A DNA stretch of 64,000 nucleotides, from assembly GCF_003344965.1 (NCBI RefSeq), contig NZ_CP031194.1, forward strand, positions 2,108,001 through 2,172,000, in the 5' to 3' direction. Below the pieces are notes generated by a model. That model did not search any database. It saw only the letters and a list, made by a program, of their open reading frames with translations, and was not told the DNA's origin. Positions 29,673 through 38,120 of the stretch are shown piece by piece (the first letter of the stretch is position 1; every line of letters starts with the position of its first letter). The position numbers were made by a program, and so were the translations under genes. Origin of the DNA: Streptomyces paludis. Lineage in GTDB: Bacteria > Actinomycetota > Actinomycetes > Streptomycetales > Streptomycetaceae.

Positions 29673-30446
29673 CTACGTCCGGGGGCCCACGGCCCGGACC
29701 GTCCTCGGCAGCGGGAAGACCAGGGCGCACAGCACCACGATCGCCACGACGTTCAGCGCCGAGCCCGTGAAGTACAGGCCGTCGGCGAGCCCGGTCGGCC
29801 CCTCCCGCCCCTGGTCCAGCACATCGGACGCCGACTGGCAGACCTTCCGCGCACCCAGGATCAGCGTGTACCAGATCCCGCCGTACGCGGCCGTCCGCAG
29901 CCGGAGACCGACCGCGCCGCGCACCTCCGTCACCCCCGACGACTCCGCCCCGATGACCGGTCGCCACATCCCGTCCAGCGTCAGGAGCAGGACCGCGGCG
30001 CCGGCCGTCAGCCCGGCGTACGCGAGCGGTACGGCTCCCCCGACAGCGACGGCGAGCCCGGTGACCGCCAGCACCAGGCCCGCCGCCGGGGCCGCCCCGG
30101 GCCGGCGGTGGAAGGGCACCGCCGGGCCTTCGCGGAGGGCGGCGCCGGGCGTCCGGTGCGCGTACGCATAAAGCGCGAACGGCAGGCAGACCAGGAGCCC
30201 GGGGCTGTACGGAACGGCCACAAGAGCCGGCAGGGCCCCGAGCGACAGCGTCAGACAGAACAGACGCAGCGGCCCCCGGGCGGCGTCGACGGCGGCGGCG
30301 TCCTGTGCCAGTCCCCGCCGGGCCAGCCAGCGGCGGGTCCGGGGAACAGTCGGAAAGAGCAGCGGCGACAGCAGCGCCACCGTCAGGAACATGAAGAACA
30401 GTGGTTCGGCGGCCCAGGTCACCAAGGTGTCCGCGGCGTCACGCAT
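29673..30446 (-). CDS. Polytopic membrane protein of unknown function
   Basis: This 257-residue protein has about six hydrophobic segments, for example PLFFMFLTVALLSPLLFPTV, LRLFCLTLSLGALPALVAV and VVAIVVLCALVFPL. I do not recognise a family or a catalytic motif. The ATG at 30446 is preceded by GGGGGAGAA at good distance, so a longer in-frame extension to 30518 was rejected. It stands alone on the minus strand between the antiporter gene and the phosphatase gene, with its own ribosome binding site and a terminator downstream. Function unknown. Confidence 0.75.
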   Translation of the reverse strand: MRDAADTLVTWAAEPLFFMFLTVALLSPLLFPTVPRTRRWLARRGLAQDAAAVDAARGPLRLFCLTLSLGALPALVAVPYSPGLLVCLPFALYAYAHRTPGAALREGPAVPFHRRPGAAPAAGLVLAVTGLAVAVGGAVPLAYAGLTAGAAVLLLTLDGMWRPVIGAESSGVTEVRGAVGLRLRTAAYGGIWYTLILGARKVCQSASDVLDQGREGPTGLADGLYFTGSALNVVAIVVLCALVFPLPRTVRAVGPRT

Positions 30447-30619
30447 GGCTCGTTCTCCCCCCTGCCGGACCGGTGGCCGGCTGCTGCCAGCATGCCGGTG
30501 GGCAGAGCGGCCGGGCATCCTCCGCGGGGACGGGCACGCCCCCCGGTCATCCCTGACGGCGACCCCGGCCGAACCCCGACAATGCCCCTGAGAGAACGTT
30601 TACCGGGAAGAGGGGCGGA

Positions 30620-31765
30620 TCACGCCTCGCGGCAGATCAGCAGTAGCGCGCGGTCGTCGTTGACGTCCTTGGCGACCGCCTCGATCAGGTGCCAGGCCGC
30701 GCCCTCGAAGCCCGGCACGACATAGCGGTCCGCCTCACCCGTGAGCCGGTCCATGCCCTCGTCGAGGTCCCGGCCGGGCGCCTCGACCAGACCGTCCGTG
30801 AAGAGCATCAGCACGTCACCGGGGCGCAGCGAGCCCTTGACCGGGTCGAACTGGGCGCCGTCGTAGACCCCCAGCAGCGGGCCCTCGCCCGACTTCTCCT
30901 CCCAGCGTCCGCTGCCCGCGTGCAGCTGGAGGGCGGGGAGATGGCCGGCCGAGAGGAGTTCGTAGTCGCCGGATTCGAGGTCGAGGACGAGATGGATGGA
31001 GGTGGCGAAGCCCTCGTCCCAGTCCTGGCGGAGCAGATAGCCGTTGGCCGCCGGGAGGAAGCCGTGCGGCGGGAGGGAGCCGAGGAGCCCGCCGAAGGCG
31101 CCGGAGAGCAGCAGGGCGCGGGAGGCCGCGTCCATGCCCTTGCCGGAGACGTCGGTGAGGACGACTTCGAGGGTCCGGCCGCCGTTGGTACGGGCCGCCA
31201 CCACGAAGTCGCCGGAGAAGGACTGGCCGCCGGCCGGGCGCAGCGCCATCTCGTGGTGCCAGCCCTTGGGCAGCCAGGGCAGCGAACTCTGCACCCGGAT
31301 CCGTTCGCGCAGGTCGAAGAGCATCGTCCCGCCGCGCCGCCAGGGCACCCCGACCCGGGCCCGGAACTGGGCGATCAGCAGTCCGAAGAGCCCGCAGGCC
31401 GCCACCACCAGCACCGTGCCGGGGGTGACCCTGGCCGGGCCGTCCGGGTACGGGCCGAGGACCATCGACTCGATGATCAGCGCGGCGGCCGAGGCCGCGT
31501 ACAGGCTGAGCAGGCTGGCCGGGCGCAGCACCAGTCCGCCCGCCACGATCGGCAGGACGAGCGCCGAGGGCGCGCACCAGACGGGCACCGCGATGGTGGC
31601 CAGGGCGATGGCCGGGACAGTCAGCATCAGGCCGACGAGGGCGATCCAGTCCGAGCCGTCGCCGCGGAAGTAGTCGACGCCGGATTTGCGCACGCCGGTG
31701 CGGACCCGGTGCAGTCTCATCCGCAGCCGGGCCGAGTACGAATCCGCTCTTGCGACACCGGCCAT
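30620..31765 (-). CDS. Membrane-anchored PP2C/SpoIIE-type serine phosphatase
   Basis: This 381-residue protein has an N-terminal membrane region (about 40-135) with four or five helices. A SpoIIE-type PP2C domain follows from about 165. Conserved metal-site patterns are present: SGDFVVA near the start of the domain, VVLTDVSGKGMDA, MLFTDGLVEAPG and a final NDDRALLL. Proteins of this type dephosphorylate anti-anti-sigma factors or similar regulators; the partner is not encoded nearby. The ATG at 31765 has only a weak AGGG upstream. It is divergent from the acetyltransferase gene at 31871. Confidence 0.9.
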   Translation of the reverse strand: MAGVARADSYSARLRMRLHRVRTGVRKSGVDYFRGDGSDWIALVGLMLTVPAIALATIAVPVWCAPSALVLPIVAGGLVLRPASLLSLYAASAAALIIESMVLGPYPDGPARVTPGTVLVVAACGLFGLLIAQFRARVGVPWRRGGTMLFDLRERIRVQSSLPWLPKGWHHEMALRPAGGQSFSGDFVVAARTNGGRTLEVVLTDVSGKGMDAASRALLLSGAFGGLLGSLPPHGFLPAANGYLLRQDWDEGFATSIHLVLDLESGDYELLSAGHLPALQLHAGSGRWEEKSGEGPLLGVYDGAQFDPVKGSLRPGDVLMLFTDGLVEAPGRDLDEGMDRLTGEADRYVVPGFEGAAWHLIEAVAKDVNDDRALLLICREA

Positions 31766-31870
31766 TGTTGTGGACCCTATCGATCCGCCCGGGCGCCGTG
31801 CAGGGGACCCCCGTGACAATGCGTTCGAAATCGGGTCGCCCCGTTGTCGTACCCCTGGTACTGATGGCAT

Positions 31871-33124
31871 ATGACTACGGAGCTGCGCGTACTGGAACCG
31901 TCCGAATGGGAGCCCTGGTTCGGGGCGTTGGAGCTGGCGTTCGGCGGCAACGACCCCTGGCCGGGCGACGAGCGCGCGTTCTTCCATGGCCGGACCGAGT
32001 TCGGGCGTTCGCTCGGCGTCTGGGACGGCGAGGACTGCGTCGGGACGGCGGGTGCCTACAGCTTCCGGCTCTCGGTGCCGGGCGGCGCGCTGGTGCCGGC
32101 GGCCGGGGTGACGATGGTGAGTGTCGCGGCGACGCACCGCAGGCGCGGGATCCTGACGTCGATGATGCGGCGCCAGCTCGACGACGTCCGCTCGTGGGGC
32201 GAGCCGCTCGCCGTGCTGACGGCGTCCGAGCCGGCGATCTACGGCCGGTTCGGCTACGGCACGGCCACGCAGGGGCTCTCCGCGGAGATCGACACCTCGC
32301 GGGTCCGGCTCACCGCGCCCGCGACGGGGGACGCGGCCGACGGGTCGCACGAGGTACGGCTGCGCCGGGTGCGGCCGGACGACCCGGCCGTACGCGACGC
32401 GTGCGAGGCGGTCTACGCCGCGGAGGTCGCCGGGCGGCCCGGGATGCTGGCGCGGCAGCCGGGCTGGGAGGGGCTGCCGGTGGTCGGGGGGAAGCCGAAG
32501 GACGGCGCGTCGGCGCTCCAGTGCGTGCTGGCGGAGCGGCACGGCGAGGTCGTCGGCTTCACGCTCTACCGTCTCAAGCCCCAGTGGGACGACGCGGGGC
32601 CGCGGGGGACCGTCGAGCTGGACGATCTGTACGCGCGCGATCCGGCGGCGTGCGGGGCCCTCTGGGAGTACCTCTTCGGGATCGACCTGACGTCGACGGT
32701 ACGGACGGGGAACCGGCCGCCGGACGACCCGTTCCAGTATCTGGTCTCCGATGTCCGCCGGTGCGCGCTGCGGGTGCGGGACGAGCTGTATCTGCGTCCG
32801 GTGGAGGTCGGCGCGGCGCTGGAGGCCCGTACGTACCGCACCCCGGTGGATGTGGTCCTCGCGGTCGAGGACGCGTTCTGCCCGTGGAACGAGGGGACCT
32901 GGCGGCTCAGCGGTGACAGCAAGGGCGCGTCCTGCGAGCGCACCGGTGACCGGCCCGAGCTGGCGCTCTCCGTACGGGAGTTGGGGGCGGCCTATCTGGG
33001 CGGCACCTCACTGACCGCGCTGGCGGGCGCCGGGCGGGTGCGGGAGCTGCGCAAGGGCGCGCTGGCGGAGGCGTCGTCGGCGTTCGGCTCGGACGTGGCG
33101 CCCTGGCTGCCGCACGGTTTCTGA
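31871..33124 (+). CDS. Eis-like GNAT N-acetyltransferase
   Basis: This 417-residue protein has the full Eis layout. The first GNAT domain has VTMVSVAATHRRRGILTSMM, which gives the acetyl-CoA-binding RRRGIL loop. A degenerate second GNAT-like domain follows, and the C-terminus is an SCP2-like fold that ends in the aromatic residue (PHGF) whose carboxylate is the general base in known Eis enzymes. Family members acetylate amines on antibiotics, polyamines or proteins; the substrate here is unknown. The ATG at 31871 has a weak ribosome binding site. The gene is convergent with the glycosylase gene, and the palindromic element at 33135-33372 lies between their ends. Confidence 0.9.
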   Translation: MTTELRVLEPSEWEPWFGALELAFGGNDPWPGDERAFFHGRTEFGRSLGVWDGEDCVGTAGAYSFRLSVPGGALVPAAGVTMVSVAATHRRRGILTSMMRRQLDDVRSWGEPLAVLTASEPAIYGRFGYGTATQGLSAEIDTSRVRLTAPATGDAADGSHEVRLRRVRPDDPAVRDACEAVYAAEVAGRPGMLARQPGWEGLPVVGGKPKDGASALQCVLAERHGEVVGFTLYRLKPQWDDAGPRGTVELDDLYARDPAACGALWEYLFGIDLTSTVRTGNRPPDDPFQYLVSDVRRCALRVRDELYLRPVEVGAALEARTYRTPVDVVLAVEDAFCPWNEGTWRLSGDSKGASCERTGDRPELALSVRELGAAYLGGTSLTALAGAGRVRELRKGALAEASSAFGSDVAPWLPHGF

Positions 33125-33134
33125 ACATCCGCCC

Positions 33135-33372
33135 CTAGGGCCTGTCTGACAAATCCCGCCTGGCTCGCGACGCCTGGCACGCACGCTCGCGGCGTTGTCG
33201 GGATCACCCCAGTACGTCCAGTACTGGGGCGACCCTCCGCCTTGCGATCGCGCTCGGCATCCAAAGGACGAATCAGAACGCCGAGGCGGAGCGAGCGAAG
33301 CGAGTGCAGCGCACCAGACGCCGCGAGCCCCGCCCTACGGGCGGACGGCGCTATTTGTCAGACAGGCCCTAG
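33135..33372. mobile_element. 238-bp palindromic MITE-like element
   Basis: Perfect 20-base terminal inverted repeats (33135-33154 and 33353-33372) bound the element. Inside are further nested repeats: a 10-base pair (33186-33195 and 33318-33327), a 7-base pair (33235-33241 and 33285-33291) and a 9-base hairpin around CCCCAGTAC (33207-33215 and 33221-33229). No transposase is coded, so it is non-autonomous. The right end lies inside the glycosylase stop codon. I recall very similar sequences being repeated in Streptomyces genomes, but cannot check that here. No clear target duplication is visible beyond the CTAG ends themselves. Confidence 0.75.
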
Positions 33373-34211
33373 CGGGCCTGGCAGCCCGGGCACCAGAAGA
33401 GGTTGCGGGCGGCGAGGGTCTCGGTGCGGATCCCGGTGCCGCAGAGCAGGCAGGGCATCCGGGCCCGGCGGTAGACGTAGACCTCGCCGCCGTGGTCGTC
33501 CACGCGCGGCGGGCGGCCCATGGCCTCGGGGGTGTGTTCGGGGCGTACGGTGTCGATCCGGTTGTGCCGTACGCCCTCGCGCATCAGCGCGACCAGATCC
33601 GCCCAGATCGCGTCCCATTCGGAGCGGGTGAGGTCCTTTCCGGCCCGGTACGGATCGATGCCGTGCCGGAAGAGGACCTCCGCGCGGTAGACGTTGCCGA
33701 CGCCCGCGATGACCTTCTGGTCCATGAGGAGCGCGGCGACGGTCGTCCGGGAGCGGGAGATCCGGGCCCACGCCCGCTCGCCGTCGTCGCCGGTGCCGGT
33801 GGGGGCGCCGGTGCCGTCGGGACGGGCGCGCAGCGGGTCGGGGCCGAGGCGCTCGTGTATCGCCCGCTTCTCCGGTTCGGTGATCAGGGCGCAGGTGGTG
33901 GGGCCGCGCAGATCCATGTACGCCGTGTCGGAGGCGAGGCGCAGCCGGACCGTGTCGGTGGGCGGCGGGGCGGGCGCGTCACCGAAGCCGACCTTGCCGA
34001 AGAGGCCGAGGTGGATATGGACCCAGCCGGTGTCCCCGAAGCCGAGGAAGAGGTGCTTGCCGTGGGCGTCCACCGTGTCGAGCACCCGGCCGTCCAGCAG
34101 CGCCGCGCTGTCGGAGAACTTGCCCTGCGGGCTGCGGGCGCGGACGGGCCGGCCGCCGAAGCGGGCGAGATGGTCCTCGGCGAGGCGGTGGATCGTATGC
34201 CCCTCGGGCAC
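33369..34211 (-). CDS. Fpg/Nei-family DNA glycosylase (endonuclease VIII-like)
   Basis: This 280-residue repair enzyme removes oxidised bases and nicks DNA. The N-terminus after the start is PEGHTIHRLAEDHL, with the catalytic proline at position 2 and Glu 3; PEGHT points to the Nei branch and not MutM. The helix-two-turn-helix region is present as LMDQKVIAGVGNVYRAEVL, and the C-terminal zinc finger has CLLCG and CPGC. The GTG at 34211 was chosen because it puts the catalytic Pro at position 2; a longer frame to 34286 was rejected. The stop codon (33369-33371) is provided by the terminal repeat of the palindromic element, while the protein still ends at its normal place after the zinc finger. 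Confidence 0.93.
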   Translation of the reverse strand: MPEGHTIHRLAEDHLARFGGRPVRARSPQGKFSDSAALLDGRVLDTVDAHGKHLFLGFGDTGWVHIHLGLFGKVGFGDAPAPPPTDTVRLRLASDTAYMDLRGPTTCALITEPEKRAIHERLGPDPLRARPDGTGAPTGTGDDGERAWARISRSRTTVAALLMDQKVIAGVGNVYRAEVLFRHGIDPYRAGKDLTRSEWDAIWADLVALMREGVRHNRIDTVRPEHTPEAMGRPPRVDDHGGEVYVYRRARMPCLLCGTGIRTETLAARNLFWCPGCQAR

Positions 34212-34265
34212 GGGCTCCTGCCTTTCTGACGGCGGTGACGGGGTGGCGGCGGTCCGGACATGGCT

Positions 34266-34305
34266 GTGCCGCCGGGCGCCGGTCACGGACCGGTCCCGGC
34301 GGCAC
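34266..34305 (-). terminator. Intrinsic terminator of rpiB
   Basis: Arms GTGCCGCCGGG and CCCGGCGGCAC (11 bases each) enclose a second perfect 6-base hairpin CCGGTC/GACCGG at 34279-34293. It lies 8 bases past the rpiB stop, ahead of the glycosylase gene. Confidence 0.75.
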
Positions 34306-34312
34306 GGGCGGG

Positions 34313-34804
34313 TCAGTTCTCCGGCTGGGGGTGGTGGGCCGGTACGGGCGGCAGCTCGCCGGTCGTCTCGTACGCGGCGAGCATGGCGATCCGGCGCGCG
34401 TGGCGCTCCTCGCCGGAGTACGGGGTGCTGAGGAAGACCTCGATGAACTTGGTCACCTCTTCCTCGGTGTGCATCCGGCCGCCGACGGAGATGACGTTGG
34501 CGTCGTTGTGCTCCCGGCCGAGCGCCGCGGTCTGCTCGCTCCAGGCGAGGACGGCCCGTACGCCCTTCACCTTGTTCGCGGCGATCTGCTCACCGTTGCC
34601 GGAGCCGCCGATCACGATGCCGAGGGAGTCCGGGTCGGCGGCCGTACGCTCCGCGGCCCGCAGGCAGAACGGCGGGTAGTCGTCCTGGGCGTCGTAGATG
34701 TGGGGTCCGCAGTCGACGGGCTCGTGGCCGTGGGCCGTGAGCCACCCGACGAGGTGGTTCTTGAGTTCGAAGCCGGCATGGTCGGAACCGAGGTACACGC
34801 GCAT
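34313..34804 (-). CDS. rpiB: Ribose-5-phosphate isomerase B
   Basis: This 163-residue enzyme interconverts ribose 5-phosphate and ribulose 5-phosphate in the pentose phosphate pathway. The start MRVYLGSDHAGFELKNHL and the phosphate loop GGSGNGEQIAANKVKGVRA are diagnostic. The catalytic residue is serine in GGSGNG, as in mycobacterial RpiB, where E. coli RpiB has cysteine. HNDANVISVGGRM follows as expected. The ATG at 34804 has no clear ribosome binding site. It is followed by the Nei-type glycosylase gene on the same strand after a hairpin. Confidence 0.95.
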   Translation of the reverse strand: MRVYLGSDHAGFELKNHLVGWLTAHGHEPVDCGPHIYDAQDDYPPFCLRAAERTAADPDSLGIVIGGSGNGEQIAANKVKGVRAVLAWSEQTAALGREHNDANVISVGGRMHTEEEVTKFIEVFLSTPYSGEERHARRIAMLAAYETTGELPPVPAHHPQPEN

Positions 34805-34991
34805 GGGTGAAGTGTGGCACGCGGGGCGCGGCGGATGGGGCGCTGGGGCCCGGGGGCGCCGGTCAACGCTCCATTACGGCGAAACCGGCCCCGGGTAAAG
34901 ATACGGAATTGCCACTTCCACTTCCGGCGGAACGGAGGCTTAAATGCCGGGACTCGTCATTCGAGTGGACCGTACACGTAAGGATTCACCC

Positions 34992-36446
34992 ATGACCTCC
35001 CTGCCGTCCCCCACGAAAGAAGGCGGAGTCCCCCAGGAACCTGGGAATCCGCAGTCTGCCGACGGCCTGCAAGCCGGCCTCAAGAACCGCCATCTCTCCA
35101 TGATCGCGATCGGCGGTGTTATCGGCGCCGGACTGTTCGTCGGTTCGGCCTCCGGAATCGCGGCCGCCGGACCCGCGATTCTGGTCTCGTACGTCCTGGT
35201 CGGTCTGATGGTCGTACTCGTCATGCGCATGCTGGGCGAGATGGCCGCCGCCGAGCCCAGCTCGGGCTCCTTCTCGTACTACGCCGACCGGGCCCTGGGC
35301 CGCTGGGCCGGGTTCTCCATCGGCTGGCTCTACTGGTTCTTCTGGGTGGTGGTGCTCGCGGTCGAGGCGACGGCGGGCGCGCAGATCCTGGAGAGCTGGA
35401 TCCCGGCCGTACCGCAGTGGGCCTGGGCGCTGATCGTGATGGTCGTGCTGACCGCGACCAATCTCACCTCCGTCTCCTCGTACGGCGAATTCGAGTTCTG
35501 GTTCGCCGGGATCAAGGTGGTGGCGATCAGCGGCTTCGTCGTCATCGGGCTGCTCGCGGTCTTCGGAATTCTGCCCGGATCCAAGAATCCGGGTGCGGGT
35601 CTCGGCCATCTCACGGATTCCGGCGGCTTCTTCCCCCACGGGGCCGGCGCGATTCTGACCGGGATCCTGATGGTCGTCTTCTCCTTCATGGGCAGCGAGA
35701 TCGTCACGCTCGCCGCCGGTGAGTCCGCCAACCCGCAGCGGGCCGTGGCCAAGGCCACCAACAGCGTGATCTGGCGGATCGGTGTCTTCTACGTGGGCTC
35801 GATCCTCGTCGTCCTGACCCTGCTCCCCTGGAACGACCCGTCGATCGTCAAGGACGGCTCGTACGTCGCGGCGCTGAACTCGATCGGGATCCCGCACTCG
35901 GGCGAGATCATGAAGCTGATCGTGCTCACCTCCGTGCTCTCCTGTCTGAACTCCGGGCTCTACACGGCGTCCCGGATGGCCTTCTCGCTCGGCCGGCGCG
36001 GCGACGCGCCCGCGTCCTTCGCCCGGGTGACGAAGCGCGGGGTGCCGCGGGCCGCGATCCTGTCGTCCGTGCTCTTCGGCTTTGTCGCGGTCTTCTTCAA
36101 CTACCGGTGGCCGGACACGGTCTTCGCGTTCCTGCTGAACTCGTCGGGCGCGGTGGCGCTCTTCGTCTGGCTGGTCATCTGTTTCACCCAGCTGCGGATG
36201 CGCGGGATCATCCTGCGCGAGGCGCCGGAGAAGCTGGTCGTACGGATGTGGCTCTTCCCGTATCTGACCTGGGCGACGATCGGGATGATCTCGTTCGTGC
36301 TCGTCTACATGCTCACCGACGCCGCCGCGCGCGAGCAGGTGCTGCTGTCCCTGCTGGTGGCGGTGCTCGTCGTGGCGGTCGCGCTGGTCAAGGACGCGCG
36401 CCGGGCGCGGACCGCGACCGCGGTTCCCGAGTCCGTCGAGCCGTAG
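34992..36446 (+). CDS. Amino acid permease, APC superfamily
   Basis: This transporter of about 484 residues has twelve hydrophobic segments and the APC opening HLSMIAIGGVIGAGLFVGSA in helix 1, followed by MLGEMAAAEPSSGSFSYYADRALG. The family (GabP, AnsP, AroP type) imports amino acids by proton symport; the substrate cannot be told. I chose the ATG at 34992 (MTSLPSPT), preceded by AAGGAT. An in-frame ATG at 34944 has a stronger GGAGG six bases upstream and would add 16 residues, so it is a real alternative. The gene is followed by a 20-base-arm terminator shared with bioY. Confidence 0.9.
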   Translation: MTSLPSPTKEGGVPQEPGNPQSADGLQAGLKNRHLSMIAIGGVIGAGLFVGSASGIAAAGPAILVSYVLVGLMVVLVMRMLGEMAAAEPSSGSFSYYADRALGRWAGFSIGWLYWFFWVVVLAVEATAGAQILESWIPAVPQWAWALIVMVVLTATNLTSVSSYGEFEFWFAGIKVVAISGFVVIGLLAVFGILPGSKNPGAGLGHLTDSGGFFPHGAGAILTGILMVVFSFMGSEIVTLAAGESANPQRAVAKATNSVIWRIGVFYVGSILVVLTLLPWNDPSIVKDGSYVAALNSIGIPHSGEIMKLIVLTSVLSCLNSGLYTASRMAFSLGRRGDAPASFARVTKRGVPRAAILSSVLFGFVAVFFNYRWPDTVFAFLLNSSGAVALFVWLVICFTQLRMRGIILREAPEKLVVRMWLFPYLTWATIGMISFVLVYMLTDAAAREQVLLSLLVAVLVVAVALVKDARRARTATAVPESVEP

Positions 36447-36466
36447 AAGCGATAGCGCCGTCATAG

Positions 36467-36518
36467 ACGGAGAGGCGCTCCCGGCCGCCCAGTGGGGTGG
36501 CCGGGAGCGCCTCTCCGT
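36467..36518. terminator. Bidirectional terminator between the permease gene and bioY
   Basis: Perfect 20-base arms at 36467-36486 and 36499-36518 enclose a 12-base loop. It sits 20 bases after the permease stop and 22 bases after the bioY stop in the other direction, so it serves both convergent genes. Confidence 0.92.
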
Positions 36519-36535
36519 ATACGTATACGTATACG
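36516..36535. repeat. CGTATA tandem palindrome next to bioY
   Basis: Three CGTATA units form a perfect 20-base self-complementary stretch of alternating pyrimidine and purine. It partly overlaps the right arm of the terminator and ends six bases before the bioY stop. Its role is unknown. Confidence 0.6.
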
Positions 36536-36540
36536 CGCAC

Positions 36541-37125
36541 TCAGCCCCGGCGGCCCAGGAGCTTCCAGGCGGTGGGCAGCGCGCCCATCGCGAGGGCGGC
36601 CTTGAGGGCGTCGCCGAGCAGGAACGGTACGAGGCCGGCCGCGGCGGCGGCGCTCAGGGACATGCCGGTGGACAGCGCCAGGTAGGGCACGCCGACGGCG
36701 TAGATGACCGCGGAACCGACGACCATCGTCCCGGCCGTACGCAGCACGGAGCGGTCGCCGCCGAGCCGGGCCAGCGCGCCCACGACGGTGGCGGCGAGCA
36801 GCATGCCGAGGACATAGCCGAAGGTGGCGCCGCCCGCGCCGGAGGACCCGCCGGCGAACCACGGCACGCCCGCCATGCCGACCAGCGCGTACAGCGCCAG
36901 GGAGAGGAAGCCGCGACGGGCGCCCAGGCCGGCGCCGACGAGCAGCGCGGCGAAGGTCTGGCCGGTCACCGGGACCGGGGAGCCGGGCACCGGCAGGGCG
37001 ATCTGCGCCGCCAGTCCGGTCAGCGCGGCGCCGCCCACGACCAGGGCGATGTCGCGGGTACGGGTGCCGGGGAGGAGGTCGGCGAGAACCGCTCCGGTAC
37101 GGGGGGCGGCGGCAGCAGTGCTCAT
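36541..37125 (-). CDS. bioY: Biotin transporter substrate-binding membrane protein BioY
   Basis: This 194-residue S-component of an energy-coupling-factor transporter binds biotin. About six hydrophobic segments are present. Family motifs include AAQIALPVPGSPVPVTGQTF and later GMAGVPWFAGGSSGAG, and a final LVPFLLGDALKAALA. No bioM/bioN ATPase or transmembrane partner is encoded nearby, so it may act alone or use a shared ECF module. The ATG at 37125 has GGAG close upstream. A GTTC-containing direct repeat lies at 37181-37200, about 60 bases upstream; its role is uncertain. Confidence 0.9.
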   Translation of the reverse strand: MSTAAAAPRTGAVLADLLPGTRTRDIALVVGGAALTGLAAQIALPVPGSPVPVTGQTFAALLVGAGLGARRGFLSLALYALVGMAGVPWFAGGSSGAGGATFGYVLGMLLAATVVGALARLGGDRSVLRTAGTMVVGSAVIYAVGVPYLALSTGMSLSAAAAAGLVPFLLGDALKAALAMGALPTAWKLLGRRG

Positions 37126-37298
37126 GGGGACTCCGGCGATCGTCGGGGTGTACGGGGGCGTACGAGGGGGTGCGGGGACGGTTCGACGTTAGTTCAGACA
37201 GTCGTGGGCGATCACCGTCAGACGCCGACAAAGCGGAGGTCAGGACCTTGTCGGAGGTGTCACAAGCACACGGCGGATCTATCGCTGCTAGTGTGCAG

Positions 37299-37315
37299 TT
37301 GCATAGGATGTGCAA
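37299..37315 (+). promoter_or_regulatory. Predicted Nur (nickel-responsive Fur-family) operator of sodF
   Basis: TTGCAT, five bases, then GTGCAA is a close match to the Nur box (tTGCaa-N5-ttGCAA) described upstream of Streptomyces sodF. The spacer AGGAT, with the preceding T, gives TAGGAT, a good -10 hexamer, so bound Nur would block the promoter. The site ends 24 bases before the sodF start. Confidence 0.8.
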
Positions 37316-37339
37316 TAAGAGGCCGGAGGGTACGGACAC

Positions 37340-37996
37340 ATGGCCACGCTTCCCGAACACCCCTACACGCTCCCCGAACTCCCCTACGACTACGCGGCGC
37401 TGGAACCGGTCATCAATCCGCAGATCATCGAGCTGCACCACGACAAACACCACGCCGCCTATGTCAAAGGCGCCAACGACGCCCTGGAACAGCTGGCGGA
37501 GGCGCGCGACAAGGACGCGTGGGGCGCGGTCAACGGGCTGGAGAAGAACCTGGCGTTCCATCTCTCCGGCCATATCCTGCACTCGATCTACTGGCACAAC
37601 ATGACCGGCGACGGCGGCGGCGAGCCGCTCGCCGAGGACGGCGTCGGAGAGCTGGCGGACGCCATCGCCGCCTCCTTCGGCTCCTTCGCCGGCTTCCGGG
37701 CGCAGCTCACGAAGGCCGCCGCGACCACCCAGGGCTCCGGCTGGGGCGTGCTCGCGTACGAGCCGGTGAGCGCCCGGCTGATCGTCGAACAGATCTACGA
37801 CCACCAGGGCAATGTCGGCCAGGGGTCGGTCCCGATCCTGGTCTTCGACGCCTGGGAGCACGCGTTCTACCTCCAGTACAAGAACCAGAAGGTCGACTTC
37901 ATCGAGGCGATGTGGCAGGTCGTGAACTGGCAGGACGTGGCCAAGCGCTACGCGTCCGCCAGGGAACGCGCCCACAGCCTGCTGCTGGCCCCCTGA
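37340..37996 (+). CDS. sodF: Iron-type superoxide dismutase
   Basis: This 218-residue Fe/Mn superoxide dismutase converts superoxide to peroxide and oxygen. The metal ligands are visible: His in [14 protein letters not shown] (His33 by position), His in GHILHSIYW, and Asp and His in [11 protein letters not shown]. The ATG at 37340 has a GGAGG upstream. In Streptomyces, sodF is repressed by nickel-bound Nur while the nickel enzyme SodN is made; the upstream Nur box supports the same control here. The gene is monocistronic, ended by a 15-base-arm hairpin. Confidence 0.95.
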   Translation: MATLPEHPYTLPELPYDYAALEPVINPQIIELHHDKHHAAYVKGANDALEQLAEARDKDAWGAVNGLEKNLAFHLSGHILHSIYWHNMTGDGGGEPLAEDGVGELADAIAASFGSFAGFRAQLTKAAATTQGSGWGVLAYEPVSARLIVEQIYDHQGNVGQGSVPILVFDAWEHAFYLQYKNQKVDFIEAMWQVVNWQDVAKRYASARERAHSLLLAP

Positions 37997-38063
37997 CCGG
38001 CGGCCCCCCGGACGTCCTGCCCCGTGATCGTCTTCTCAACCTTCACCGGCGGACGGCATGACG

Positions 38064-38100
38064 AAGGGCCCCCGCGAGGACGTGACTCGCGGGGGCCCTT
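38064..38100. terminator. Bidirectional terminator between sodF and the DsbA-like gene
   Basis: Perfect 15-base arms at 38064-38078 and 38086-38100 surround a 7-base loop. It lies between the convergent stops at 37996 and 38121 and can serve both. Confidence 0.9.
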
Positions 38101-38120
38101 CCGTCCGTACGGGACGACCG

